Source of the DNA: Amoebidium appalachense
Lineage: Eukaryota > Ichthyosporea
Assembly: GCA_963693365.1 (NCBI GenBank)
Contig: CAVNZM010000007.1
Location: forward strand, 2,108,001 to 2,172,000
Length of the DNA stretch: 64,000 nucleotides
Reading direction: 5' to 3'
The translations under genes were made by a program, and so were the position numbers. Below are positions 52,230 through 63,360 of this stretch, in pieces. The notes under the pieces are model-generated. The model saw only the letters and a program-made list of their open reading frames with translations, made no database searches and was not told the origin of the DNA. Every line of letters begins with the position of its first letter. The stretch's first letter is position 1.

Positions 52230-52640
52230 CTATTTATCACTTTGCTTGCCCTTGTTCTTCTTGGCAGCTCGGGTGGGGCAATCTTTAAAACGATGCCCCG
52301 GCTGCTTGCATGCCCAACAATTGGGCCCCCTCTTATCTTTCTTATTTTCCTTAGCCCATTTGCCCCCCCCATTAGATTTACCCTTACCACCAACATTACC
52401 CCCACTACCTCCGTGGCCACCCCCGTGACCACCACCACCACCACCATGCCCCCCACTACCACCACCCATCTCGTCTACAGCACCCACATTACGGTTACAT
52501 TTTAAATTGTGAGCACCCACATCAGCCTCATACCGTCGGATGACACGGGCCATGGCTTGCTTGAGGGTGGTTGCAGCCCGGGCCTCCGAACAAAGGTCCG
52601 GGTAGTCGTTGAGGACTTGGTAAGATGTCGGAAGCACAAC
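52230..52640 (-). pseudogene. Gypsy Gag C-terminal fragment with zinc knuckle
   Basis: Gly/His-rich linker then CWACKQPGHRFKDC (CX2CX4HX4C) and a Lys-rich end. The frame remains open to 52943, but that part crosses an A tract and has no Gag-like sequence, so the N-terminal half is probably lost. Confidence 0.75.
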
Positions 52641-52838
52641 CCGGAGGAGAAAAAAAATGTGATTCGCCCGAGGGAAGCTCAGCCCCCGGGCGACGCGGGG
52701 CCAAAACGGCCGAGAGCCAAGCCTCCCCCCATCGGAAACCCAAAGGTACCCCGAAGCCCACGGAAGAGACGCGACATGCCAACGCAACCACAAACACCCA
52801 AAAACAAAAGAAAACAAAAAAGGAAAAAAAAATAAAAA

Positions 52839-52876
<38 letters not shown>

Positions 52877-53640
52877 AAAAAAAAAAAAAAAGGGAGCCGA
52901 GAAGAGCCCCGACAAAAGGACCCCCACGAGCCCACGACCACAAAGGAGATCCCCCACGAAAGATCCAACCAGAACAACCAAAACCAAAAGATCAAAGGAA
53001 ATAAGCGAACTGAACACGCCCAGGAAAGCGGAGAGGCCACAGGTGGCCGCGGAAGAAATTGATATCCCCCATCCGATGTTAGACCCCCACAAGAGAAACT
53101 CCAACAAAGTTTTTGTGCTCCCAACAATCCCCTGCACGTTATTAACCGTTGAATCCCCCCCTTTCCCTATGTATTACAGCGCATTAAAAGACGACAACGC
53201 AAATTCCCGGGACAGTCCGACCTGTTACATCACCCACACAGAGAACGCCAAGCAAAATTTTGGGGCCCCATCAATCCCCTGCACGTTATTAACCGTGCAA
53301 ATATATCCATCTTGTAGTATCCACCGGTGGCACAGTTAGTAGGTAATAAAGATGTCCAAACATAATCCATAACACGCCTTATGTATATCCATGGCCATCC
53401 CCAAGACTGTAACAATACCATCAATTACTGTCGTAAAAGAAAGTAGGACAAGGCGTAGAAAAAAGGATGACAGACGCGACACAAGAGAACACAATACGAT
53501 ACGGAGCAGTAGTATTTGTGCACGCCCCACCCACGACCCACCGGCAAGGACACACCAATAAGCCCGCAGCCGAACGGGAAACCTAGACGGCACGGAGCAA
53601 CAAAGGCGAAATTCTGCCATCGTGTAGACAACACCAACAC
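52641..53640. other. Repeat junction without a gene
   Basis: A-rich tract 52800-52891. AATCCCCTGCACGTTATTAA occurs at 53126 and 53273, about 147 bases apart, each preceded by a similar stretch (CAAGAGAAACTCC versus GCCAAGCAAAATT). It could be a two-unit tandem repeat or a rearranged terminal repeat. Confidence 0.5.
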
Positions 53641-53649
53641 GTGAGGGGG

Positions 53650-53671
53650 GGGGGGGGGGGTAGGGGAAGGG

Positions 53672-53705
<34 letters not shown>
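53650..53705 (+). repeat. Interrupted G tract
   Basis: Near-continuous G from 53645 to 53705 with few interruptions. Confidence 0.95.
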
Positions 53706-53707
<2 letters not shown>

Positions 53708-53791
53708 AGACGTACGCCCCACGGAGAGTCCTTATAATGTTCCTACACATACGCAAGCATACCGGTGCGCAATAAACACATGGCCGCAATG

Positions 53792-53839
<48 letters not shown>

Positions 53840-53951
53840 CACGATACCGTCCAGTCTGCTCTCCCAAGGCATCCACATGCTCGCACACAAGCAGAAACAT
53901 GCACTCACACACACGCACGCACACTGGCACACCGGGACACACACACACACC

Positions 53952-54079
<128 letters not shown>

Positions 54080-54089
54080 GAGAGACACA

Positions 54090-54234
54090 CACACATATGC
54101 ACACACACGGTGCATTTCCTCCCCTCCCATTCCCCTCCACAGAGCACACACACACACACACACGTGCACACATGCACACACATGGTGCATCCCCCCCCCC
54201 CCCCATCCCTCTCAACCGAGCCCACACACACACG

Positions 54235-54271
<37 letters not shown>

Positions 54272-54790
54272 CACACAGCACACATGCACGGACACGAATC
54301 CCCCCTTCCCCTTCCCTCTCCACCGAGCACATGCACACATGCACAGACATGCACACACACACACACACCACACACGACGCACACAGACATGCACACACAC
54401 ACAAACACACAACACACACACACACACATACACACAGAACACACACACACACACACACACACAACATGCACACACACGGTGCATTTCCCCCTCCCCTTCC
54501 CTCTCCACAGAGCACACACACACACACGTGCACACATGCACACACACGGTGCATCCCCCTCTCCCCCCTGCCCTTCAACTGAGCACAACACACACACAGA
54601 CATGCACACACACACAACATACACAGACATCCACACATCAGACACAGACACGCATACACACACACACACAGGCACACACACACACATGCACATATGCACA
54701 CACAGACACACACATGCACAGCACACCACATATGCACACACACACACACACGCAAACACACACACACACACACACAACAGATATCACACA
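54090..54790 (+). repeat. Higher-order CA-rich satellite
   Basis: Repeated blocks containing CACACACGGTGCAT, a C/T-rich stretch, CTCCACAGAGCACACAC and GTGCACACATGCACACAC. Blocks start near 54107, 54181, 54477 and 54546, with diverged ones between. The Cys-Val or Thr-His frames of up to 500 residues are products of this repeat. Confidence 0.85.
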
Positions 54791-54799
54791 CACACACTG

Positions 54800-54988
54800 T
54801 CTCTCTCTCTTTCTCCCTCCCTCCCACCCACCCTCCCCCCTCCCCCCTCCCTCCCTCCCTCCCAACCATCCCTCCCTCCCTCCCTCCCTCCCTCCCTCCG
54901 TCCCTCCCTCCCCCTCCCTCCCTCCCTCCCAACCATCCCTCCCTCCCTCCCCCCGTCCCTCCCTCCCTCCGTCCCTCCCTCCCTCCTT

Positions 54989-54990
<2 letters not shown>
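54800..54990 (+). repeat. (CCCT)n repeat
   Basis: CTCCCTCC units with CCCAACCAT and GTCCCTCC variants in tandem groups, followed by (CA)n to 55034. Confidence 0.97.
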
Positions 54991-55036
<46 letters not shown>

Positions 55037-55049
55037 CACAGCCGCACAG

Positions 55050-57235
55050 CCCCCTGTAGCAAAACCCCCCGTACATAGTATATACATGTACCTAGACAAT
55101 GGTCACTACCCACAGAACAGCCCAGCACGAGACATACCACAAAGTTTATGGGGGGGAGGAGAATGTGCCCCGGAGACGAGGTCACACGAAAAAAACCCGT
55201 GGCCGATAGAACCCCCCTTGTAGCATAGTATATGACAATACCAACAAGACCTACCACAGAACCCTAGCAGAGAACCAACCCCGAGACGAGGCACACGAAA
55301 ACACAGGAAGAACCCCCCGAAGAAAAACACCCCAGAACAGCCAGCAGAACCGTAGGGGGAGGGGCCGAAGAACACCCACCCCAAAACACGCCCAACCACA
55401 AGATGGGGGAGAAGCGAGAAGGAAGAAAAAAACACAACAGCAGAACCCCCTGTAGAAGGTCCAGACAGACTACCAACAGTATGGGGGAGGAACCAGACGA
55501 GGACACAAAAAAAACACAACATTACCGAGAACCCCCTGTAAAACGACAGACATAGTCAATAACTACCCACAGAACAGCCACAGAGACATACCACAACTTT
55601 AGGGGGGGAGGTGAAGTGCCCCGGAGTAGAGGGCAGAAAAAAACCAACAGACCGAAAGAACCCCCGAAAGTAAAAAAAACAAGAATAACTACCCACAGAA
55701 CACCACAAACACAACGTTTATGGGGGGAGTGAATGTGCCCCTGGAGTACAGCACACGAAAAAAACACCGAGCCGAGAACCCCCTGTACAAAAACAACCAG
55801 ACAAGTTTTCAATAACACCCCGACCCCGGGAGAGTGCCCCGGAGTACAGGAAAAAAACACAATTGTAGCCGAAAGACCCCCCTTGTACATAGTATATGTC
55901 CATGTGTTACCTAGACAAGGTCAATAACTACCCACAGAACACCTAGCACGAGACATACCACAAAGTGTATGGGGGGGAGGTGAAGGCCCCGGAGTAAAGG
56001 CAACGAAAAAAACACACGTTGCCGAAACCCCCGTACATAGAAGTACATGTGTTACCAGAAATTTCAATAACTACCCACAGAACAGCCAGCAATACCACAA
56101 GTAGGGGGAGGGAAGCCCTGGAGTACAGGCACAGCCACTTACCGTATAGAACCCCCTTGTACAAGTATATTACAATTACCAAATATAACTACCCACAGAC
56201 AGCCCAGAACAAGATACCCAATAGGGGAGGGATCGAGAACCCAAAAACCAACATGTAGCCGAATAGAACCCCCGTAGCAAGAAAGTCATGCCAGAACACC
56301 CGACAGCACAACAAAAGTGGGGGAGGGAAGTGCCCCGGAGGGCACACGAAAAAAACACAACGTGTAGCCGTATAGAACCCCCCTTGTAGCAAGTATATGT
56401 ACAAGTATGTTACCTAGAAATGCAAAACTACCCACAGAACAGCTCAGCACGAGAGCTTACCACAAAGTTTATGGGGGGAGGAGAAGTGCCCCTGGAGTAC
56501 GAGGGTCACACGAAAAAAACACAAGTTGTAGCCGAATAGACCCCCTTGTAGAAGTATATGTCCATGTGTTACCTAGAAATCAATAACTACCCACAGAAAG
56601 CCTAGCACGAGAATACCACAAAGTGTATGGGGGGATGGTGAAGTGCCCCTGGAGTACAAGGCACAGAAAAAAACACACGGTAGCTCGTATAGAACCCCCC
56701 TTGTAGCATAGCAAGTACATGTTACCAGACAAGTCAATAACTACCCACAGAACAGCCTAGCACGAGAGCTTACCACAACGTTTATGGGGGGGAGGGAAGT
56801 GCCCCTGGAGACGAGGGCACACGAAAAAAACACAACGTTGTAGCTCGTATAGAACCCCCCTTGTAGCATAGTATATGTACATATGTTACCTAGAAATTAA
56901 TAACTACCCACAGAACAGCCCTAGAACGAGAGAACCACAAATTTAGGGGGGAGGTGAAGTGCCCGGAGAAGGCAAGAAAAAAACACAAGCCAGAACCCCC
57001 CTTGTAGCATAGTATAAGTACATGGACCAGACAACGTTTTCAAAACACCCACAGAACAGCCTAGCACGAGACACCAAAAGTTAGGGGGGAGGGAAGTGCC
57101 CCGAGAGGCCAGAAAAAAACACACCAGAACCCCCTTAGCATAGTATATAAAACCAAACACCCACAGAACAGCCAGCACACCACAAAGTTAGGGGGGAACC
57201 CCGACAGAGAAAAAACACCGACCCCCAAACCAAAC
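55050..57235 (+). repeat. Eroded tandem satellite, about 17 units
   Basis: Units begin GAACCCCC(C)TTGTAGCATAG and contain ACTACCCACAGAACAGCC, ACCACAAAGTTTATGGGGGG, GTGCCCC-GGAGTA and GAAAAAAACAC. Starts near 55064, 55207, 55311, 55446, 55531, 55660, 55778, 55877, 56027, 56150, 56268, 56377, 56540, 56692, 56851, 56993 and 57126. Lengths vary from about 85 to 165 bases, mostly by small deletions. The minus-strand hydrophobic frames are read-through of the satellite. Confidence 0.93.
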
Positions 57236-57250
57236 AGCCCCACCCAAGAC

Positions 57251-57309
57251 GCAGGGGGGGGGGGGGGGGGGGGGGGGGACCCCCCCCCCCCCCCGGCGCG
57301 CCACGCCCG

Positions 57310-57346
<37 letters not shown>
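57251..57346. repeat. G-tract, C-tract palindrome with a second C tract
   Basis: About 28 G, one A, 18 C, then GGCGCGCCACGCCCG and about 32 C. Can fold as a G:C hairpin. Could be an assembly join. Confidence 0.8.
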
Positions 57347-57347
<1 letters not shown>

Positions 57348-57349
57348 TG

Positions 57350-57864
57350 CGTTGCCCCCAGCAGCTATAAGCTACTTATCATCTAGAGTGGTACCGCTCT
57401 TTGTCCTATGCTGCTTTTTTGCGTTCTTTCATAGGTGCTGTACCGCTCTTGTCCTTTAAGTAATAAGTGGAGCAGACCTTGTCTGCTTTGTCTATGCTCT
57501 TTTTTTGTTTTCTTAGAAAGCAATGACCCTTTGTCTTTAAATGTAGTTGTGAGAGTCCCCATATTGTATGTTGTGGGCCAAAACACACACCTGTTCTCTC
57601 TTCAAGGGAAAAAGTTGAGCACATAATATTCTTGATTATGTTCTTGCTCTCCCCCTCCCCTCCGGGAGTGAAAAGATAAACCCCCCCCACCACTTGAAAG
57701 TGATAGAGAAAAGTAAGACAAGTAAATCAAAAAAATGGCTTAAAAAAAAAACCCCCCCCCTCCCTCGGGGGGGCCCCGTCGCCGCCCCGAGGGGAGTGCT
57801 TGGTTTGGGCCGTCTATAAGTAACCACTGGTCGGCTCACCAGACTAGAGTCACTAACTGATTGA
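57350..57864. other. Unique spacer left of the Ngaro element
   Basis: GTACCGCTCTTTGTCCT at 57392 recurs as GTACCGCTCTTGTCCTT at 57438. A hairpin-capable CGGGGGGGCCCCGTCGCCGCCCCGAG lies at 57767-57793. No gene recognised. Confidence 0.45.
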
Positions 57865-57954
57865 TCTATGAAAAACTACTCCGGGACGTGTGTTGCCTCT
57901 AGGGGGACATCCCCTTGGACGAAAGTGAACCTGCAATGGTTGTAAACCACGGCA
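57865..57954 (-). repeat. Split repeat B, terminal copy
   Basis: TCTATGAAAAACTACTCCGG to AAACCACGGCA; identical by eye to 58445-58534. Confidence 0.95.
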
Positions 57955-58095
57955 AGCCCCCAGTCATCAATTTATTGATCCGTGAGGTCCATGTGCCCAA
58001 AAAAAAAAAAAAACGGGGGAAGGCTTCGCCCCGTGAAAAAAAACAGCACGTATGTGTGGATCAATGGGGGTTGTGTGTGGGTGTAGGTGGGTGGG

Positions 58096-58444
58096 TGAAA
58101 AGGAATATATAGCTGTAAGGCTGTGGATGCTAAACACAGAAGATGTGTTTGTAGCTTGCTGATCTGCTAAAAACTGTCGTGCTTATATACCTAAGCCTAC
58201 CGATCTGAACCAATCAAAAATCGATCTAGTGATATGTGAAATCTGATCCGAGCCAATCATAACTCGGTCTAGTGATCTGTGGTATCTGATGTTTTGACTG
58301 GCTAATAGGTGCCCGTGTGCGGGCAGCCAACCGCTAACTGCTAAAACACGAAATGAAGCCTACATGGTTATGTTGGTATCGAACACCCATCCTACGTGTT
58401 TACCCAGAAAAATATTTATGTCAATAATTTCCACAAATAAAACC
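58096..58444 (-). repeat. Split repeat A, internal copy
   Basis: TGAAAAGGAATATATAGCTG to CACAAATAAAACC; identical by eye to 63012-63360, offset 4916. Abuts repeat B with no gap. Confidence 0.96.
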
Positions 58445-58534
58445 TCTATGAAAAACTACTCCGGGACGTGTGTTGCCTCTAGGGGGACATCCCCTTGGAC
58501 GAAAGTGAACCTGCAATGGTTGTAAACCACGGCA
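58445..58534 (-). repeat. Split repeat B, internal copy
   Basis: Second copy of the 90-base B repeat, directly downstream of the YR stop codon in element sense. Confidence 0.95.
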
Positions 58535-58562
58535 CGAGAGCAGTATGCTTGCTCCAAAGGTT

Positions 58563-59631
58563 TCACTTAAGAATAGAGGCGAATACACGTGTGGTGGTGG
58601 CAGCAATGGAGGCCGGACGAAGTCGGGTATAGATCAGGAAGCAGTCGGAGGACCACCGGCCGAGTTGTTTGATCCGGGAGTCGTCGACCCCGGCCTCAGC
58701 CAGTGCTGTGGCCCCCCCGATGCGGAGGCTGTGTCCGGCAAACCGGGAGGGTGAGAGGCCTGCACGGGAGAGGAGGGCACGGAAATCGGCAGAGAAAGCA
58801 CTCTTGGTGTAGGGGATGCCACCGAGACTGAAGAGGGGGTCGTCGGGTTGACCGGACGTTGTATCCAGGAACTGCCGGAGGAGATGGGCTGGGGAGAAGT
58901 GGGTGAGGGGCAGGGCAGCTAGGGTGACGTTGACACCTCGGGCCTGTACATCCGTCTTAGAGGTTGGCAGGTGGAGGGTGGCATGGGACAAAGTACCGGT
59001 GGGGGTGTAGCTGAAGGTCACGTCCTTCCGTTTAACGTGACGGGACGGGTCGAAAGAAGTCAGGGTCTTGGAGGTAAATTCCCCTGAACGGAGGAGACCA
59101 CAGAAACCGACGATGAGGGCCGTCCATAGCCGGAGATTGGCCGAGGAGGCCTTGGTGGGGCACTGGCCGTGGAGTAGGTGGAGGTGGGAGGGGAGGAGCC
59201 TCAGGGGTTCCCTGGTGGATGAGCGGGGTCGGATGTTGTGAGAAAGCTGCCATCGGCCCACCCCCCGTAGGAACCAGGCCAGAGACTTGTCGTGGGGGTA
59301 GGGAGCAGGGAGGCCCATGTCGAGGTGGAGCCTGGTGATGGCCGAATTGTAGCCGGTTAAGGAAGAGGCCTGTACCCCTCGTTGGGCACACCAGGCGAGA
59401 AAAAGTTGCACGGTGTGTGGGGAGGCCGGGAGGGAGGACCCGGAGGAGGATTGCAGCCGAGATGCCACACAGAAATCGATGAACACTTTTTGCACCCGGG
59501 AGTAAAAGGCCCGAGAGTCGAGGTTGAGACTCAGGGCCTGGCATTCCTGCAGGGTAGTGGTGGCTCGAAGCAGCTCGGCCGGAGCAAAGTGGGGGGCCAA
59601 TCTGCCAGTGTTGCTCCGGAACGGGAGATCT

Positions 59632-59664
<33 letters not shown>

Positions 59665-59777
59665 GCCCAAGGGAAGGGATAGGAACTCGTGGACCCAGGA
59701 GGGGAAGGGGCAGGGCTCCGGTTGCAGGGAAGGTCGGAGTCGTCGGGCCCGGGGAAGTTGGTTACGAGAAATGGCAT
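58563..59777 (-). CDS. Ngaro tyrosine recombinase
   Basis: 404 residues from the ATG at 59777, overlapping the end of RNase H by 116 bases in another frame. A Pro run from a 30-base C tract lies near the N terminus. Core-binding region: LFLAWCAQRGVQASSLTGYN. Catalytic residues: Arg in FCGLLRSGEFTSK, His-x-x-Arg in GHSLRIGGATALAEAGV, His/Trp-type box in LGRWSSDCF and nucleophile Tyr in LIYTRLRP. Integrates circular cDNA without target duplication in this class. Frame intact. Confidence 0.93.
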
Positions 59778-61350
59778 CGGCCAGATGGTTGAGGGGTCCT
59801 GGTAGGTAGGATGCCTGTAACGTAAATTGGTATTGCATTTCCATGCGGGTGATGAACCGAATAAGTTTGGCCATCACGGGGTGGGGGGAAGACCGGGAGT
59901 GCAGGTCAGACACAGCACCCGTGTTGTCGCATAAAATACGGACATGGTGGGTGGACCAGGAGGGGGCCCAGAGGGCCACGGCGGCTGCGATGGCCAGGAG
60001 TTCGATGACGGAAGAACCGAGTTTACCCTCATGAGCATAGAGGGCTTGGGTGGAGGGGGACCAGGGCATGAAGAACCATTGGTCGAGCCAGTGGCCACCT
60101 AGACCCACCGATCCGGCAGCATCAGTGGCCAGGGTGGTGTATGTGGGGGGTGTGATGAGGTGCACCCCATTCCATGATGTGAGGAACTGGTGCCATTCGG
60201 CTATGTCGGCCCGGGCGGCAGCAGTCAGTCGTATGTGGTGGTGGCCGGCAAGGTGTGGGTGGGTCCGGAGAAGGGCCCATAGGCGCTGGGAGAAGCCTTA
60301 GGCCCTCCCGGGGGGAACCAGCTGGGCACACCAGGTGAGTTTGCCGAGGAGGGACTGGAGGTCCCGAATGGTGATGGTGGGCTTTGGGTGGGAAGTGAGG
60401 TCGAGTAGGTCCGAGAGCTTGGAAGCCGGGATTCGTGCCTCCATGGCGATGGAGTCGAATTCGATACCGATGAAGACGACACGGGTAGCCGGGCCCTGCA
60501 TCTTGTCTTCGGAGATGGCAATGTGCAGCTCTCGGCAGAGTTGCAGAAAGGTGGATAGGTGACGTTGGCACTGCTGTTGTGTGGGGGCGACTATAATCCA
60601 GTCGTCTACGTAGTGGCGGATGAGGGTAATACCGTGCTGGTGTGCCAGCCACTGTAGGGTGGCCGCGATCCGTTCCCAGATGGCTGGGCTAGATTTCAGG
60701 CCGAAGGGCAGTCTGGTTTCAACGTAAAAATGCCCTTGCCATTTGAATGCCATTAAGTGGTGGTCTTCCGGTCGGATGGGCATGTGCCGGAAGGCAGCCT
60801 GCACATCTGCCACGGCCATGTAGCAGCCGGGGCCTGCGTCGAGAATGAGTTGGGTGACATCCCGGGCGCGAATGTACTGAAGTTCGTCGGGGTAGGTGAT
60901 GCTGTCATTGACACTGCTACCCCGGGGCCAGGAGAGGTGGTGGATTCGACGGTACTTGGGGGGGTTCCCTTTTTTGGTAACGGCGCCGATGGGGGAGGAA
61001 CGGTGGACGGGAAATTCGTCAAAGAATTGGGCCGGGGAGAGGGGGCCGCGCAGGTGGCCGAGGGCGACTTCTTTGGCAATATCCACCGTGATAGCGGCAG
61101 CTGCCTCCGGGGTGGTGGGTAGGTTGGGGCCCACCCGAGAGGTGGAGGGGCCGCGATAGCCGATGTCGACGCCGAATTCGACATCGTGGAGGAGTTGTGC
61201 GGCGAATGGTTGGTCCGGGTAGGAGGCCAGCAGTTCCCGGAGGCGGGAGGTGTCAATGTGGTGCTGGGGCAGCGGGCGGGCCTCCGGGTCTGAGCCTCGG
61301 GGGAAGGGGTGGTTAGCAAGGGTGGTGTACCCTTGGGGAGATCCCGGCAG

Positions 61351-61405
<55 letters not shown>

Positions 61406-61521
61406 CAGGGCCCCGGGGGGGTTAGAGTAGGGCAGCTTGGCCCAAGTGAGGGTTGGCAGGGAGGGCAGCGGGGCCCTGTGCAGGGGAATGTGCCCGAGCA
61501 CGCGGGGGTGTGGGCGGACAC
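59662..61521 (-). pseudogene. Ngaro RT-RNase H, interrupted by TAA
   Basis: RT part 61521-60301: KYRRIHHLSWPRGSSVND, YMAVADVQAAFRHMPI, LPFGLKSSPAIWERIAAT and catalytic HYVDDWIIVAP. TAA at 60298-60300 follows VPPGRA; the same frame goes on with GFSQRLWALLRTHPHLAG and RNase H (LATDAAGSVGLGGHW, ILCDNTGAVSDL, LNHLADAISR) to 59662. A single base change explains the stop; read-through cannot be excluded. The frame has no ATG near its start; a 51-base G tract (61352-61402) encodes a Pro run there. Confidence 0.9.
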
Positions 61522-61800
61522 AGCGGTAGAAGAAGGGGGGGGGAGGGAGTGCTAGGTGAGTGTAAGGGGGGGGGAGGCTCGTGGGATGGGGGGGGGGGGG
61601 AGTAAAATTATGTGCAGTGGCCAGAATAAACGTCTTTGTATAGGGACATTTATTCTTGACGCGCGCGGGCGCCGTAGTTGGCCTGCGAAATTTTGTACTC
61701 AGCCCTATTGGCCCGTTCTCCCGAGCTCCGTTTCCCTGTACTCGTGTGTCCTAGCTCCGAACCCCTATGTTCTAGCTGTGTGTGTGGGTGTGCGCGTAGA

Positions 61801-62971
61801 CTAGGCATTGTGCTTGCAGTCTTTGCGGGGGTGTGTGCCAGAGCAGAGCGGGCACACGTGGGAGAAGGGGCAGGGCTGCTTAGCGCAGGACCGACCGTTA
61901 ATGTGGAAATTCCTGCAGTGCGTCGCGGGTAGATCTACGGGTCGGGCCGGTTTGGCCGGGCCGGGTTGCGGGCCAGGGCGGTTAGGGGTGTGACCCCCGC
62001 CGGGTTTGTGGGGCGGCTTAAAGCCGTCAAGACCACAGCCGGGCTTGGGGTACATGGGGCAGGCCGCGCTGGGGTGGTCGGGGGAAGCCACAGCGCTGAC
62101 ATGCGTCCTGGATGAGCAGGGTGGGTGGCAGGAGGAGATCCTGGTGGAGTTGGGCGAGCAGGTTGGGGCACTCGATCGGAGCCCAACCCTGCTGGTGGGC
62201 CACGGTGCGGGCGTATACGTCATAGTTGTGGATCTGGGCCCACGGGTATCGGGTGCTGAGGCGAGTGATGTGCTGAGTCCAAAGTACGTCTTTGTCCGTG
62301 GGAAGGCCGAGGTGGTGCTTGGCGGCCATGTAATGGGTCCAAGCTTGGATCCAAATGACGAGTGAACGCAGGGGAACGGGTTTGTCTTGGCGAAAAGTCT
62401 CGATGCTGCCGTCGTCGGCCATGCGCAGATGCTGACCTTTCTTGGATGGGGCCAGGAGGGCGGCGGGGGTGAACTTATACAGGTCGACGAAACGATTGGC
62501 GCGCAAATCTGCCAGCACATCCGCGGGGGGAAGCGGGAGTGTGCCCGGCTGAATGTCGCCAGTGTTCTCACCTGTGATGGGGGGCGCGTGCAGGGCAGGC
62601 AGGTCAAGGTCAGGGCCGAGATGCAGCCCCGGGGAAACCTCCCCGGGTGTGGAGGGCGCGGCGGGGGGCGCGGGAGGGTCGCGGTTGGTGAGAGCAGCCA
62701 GGACGCCAGCCATCTGGGTGCTGATGGCGGTGAGGGCGGCCAGGACGGCGTCTTGAGAAGTCATCTGCGGGGACGGCGGGGCCTGAGGGGGGACTTCAGG
62801 GGTGGAGGGGAGAGTAGCCGGCGGGTCCGGGTCCGTGGTGGTATGGGCCGCTGGAGGCGCGTCAGTGTCCGCGGGAGCGTTGGTCAGCCTGTGGCGGAGG
62901 TCGCTGCGGGTCAGGCGCTTAGGTGCCGCGGCAGGGGCGGCGGCTGAGGCCGGGCGCTTTTTCGGCGGCAT
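61801..62971 (-). pseudogene. Ngaro Gag, frameshifted inside its zinc knuckle
   Basis: ATG at 62971, MPPKKRPASAAAP. Coiled or helical middle (TSQDAVLAALTAISTQM) and a capsid-like segment (VIWIQAWTHYMAAK). The knuckle starts CQRCGF, but in the next bases (about 62086-62090, a C5 run) the frame shifts. The other frame holds PDHPSAAC, so one C fewer would give CX2CX4HX4C. That frame then runs to a stop at 61801 with a second Cys-rich group (CAKQPCPFSH, CPLCSGTHPRKDC). Confidence 0.88.
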
Positions 62972-63011
62972 GCTGACCGGCGTAGGGAAAGATAGGGAGA
63001 ATGAAAAGGAA

Positions 63012-63360
63012 TGAAAAGGAATATATAGCTGTAAGGCTGTGGATGCTAAACACAGAAGATGTGTTTGTAGCTTGCTGATCTGCTAAAAACTGTCGTGCTT
63101 ATATACCTAAGCCTACCGATCTGAACCAATCAAAAATCGATCTAGTGATATGTGAAATCTGATCCGAGCCAATCATAACTCGGTCTAGTGATCTGTGGTA
63201 TCTGATGTTTTGACTGGCTAATAGGTGCCCGTGTGCGGGCAGCCAACCGCTAACTGCTAAAACACGAAATGAAGCCTACATGGTTATGTTGGTATCGAAC
63301 ACCCATCCTACGTGTTTACCCAGAAAAATATTTATGTCAATAATTTCCACAAATAAAACC
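63012..63360 (-). repeat. Split repeat A, 5' terminal copy
   Basis: Upstream end of the Ngaro element in its own sense. Its outer border abuts host coding-like sequence. Confidence 0.96.

Larger units (their letters stand above)
47733..52640 (-). mobile_element. Decayed Ty3/gypsy chromovirus
   Basis: Minus-strand order gag (52640-52230), protease-RT-RNase H (52137-49276), integrase (49271-48147), chromodomain (48146-47733), the layout of chromoviruses. Two frame changes in G runs between RNase H and integrase, one in-frame TAA before the chromodomain, and loss of the 5' part of gag show decay. No 5' LTR was recognised. Confidence 0.9.
57865..63360 (-). mobile_element. Ngaro-type tyrosine-recombinase retrotransposon
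   Basis: Minus-strand order: terminal repeat A (63360-63012), gag, RT-RNase H, YR, repeat B (58534-58445), repeat A (58444-58096), 141-base spacer, repeat B (57954-57865). A, coding region, then B-A-B are the split direct repeats that define Ngaro-like elements, with no long inverted repeats. A is 349 bases and B is 90; both pairs look identical by eye. Gag is frameshifted and RT-RNase H has one in-frame TAA. Confidence 0.92.

Noticed and set aside
55106-56400. Hydrophobic minus-strand frames in the satellite
   Set aside because: The same short segments recur with each satellite unit and shift frame between units.
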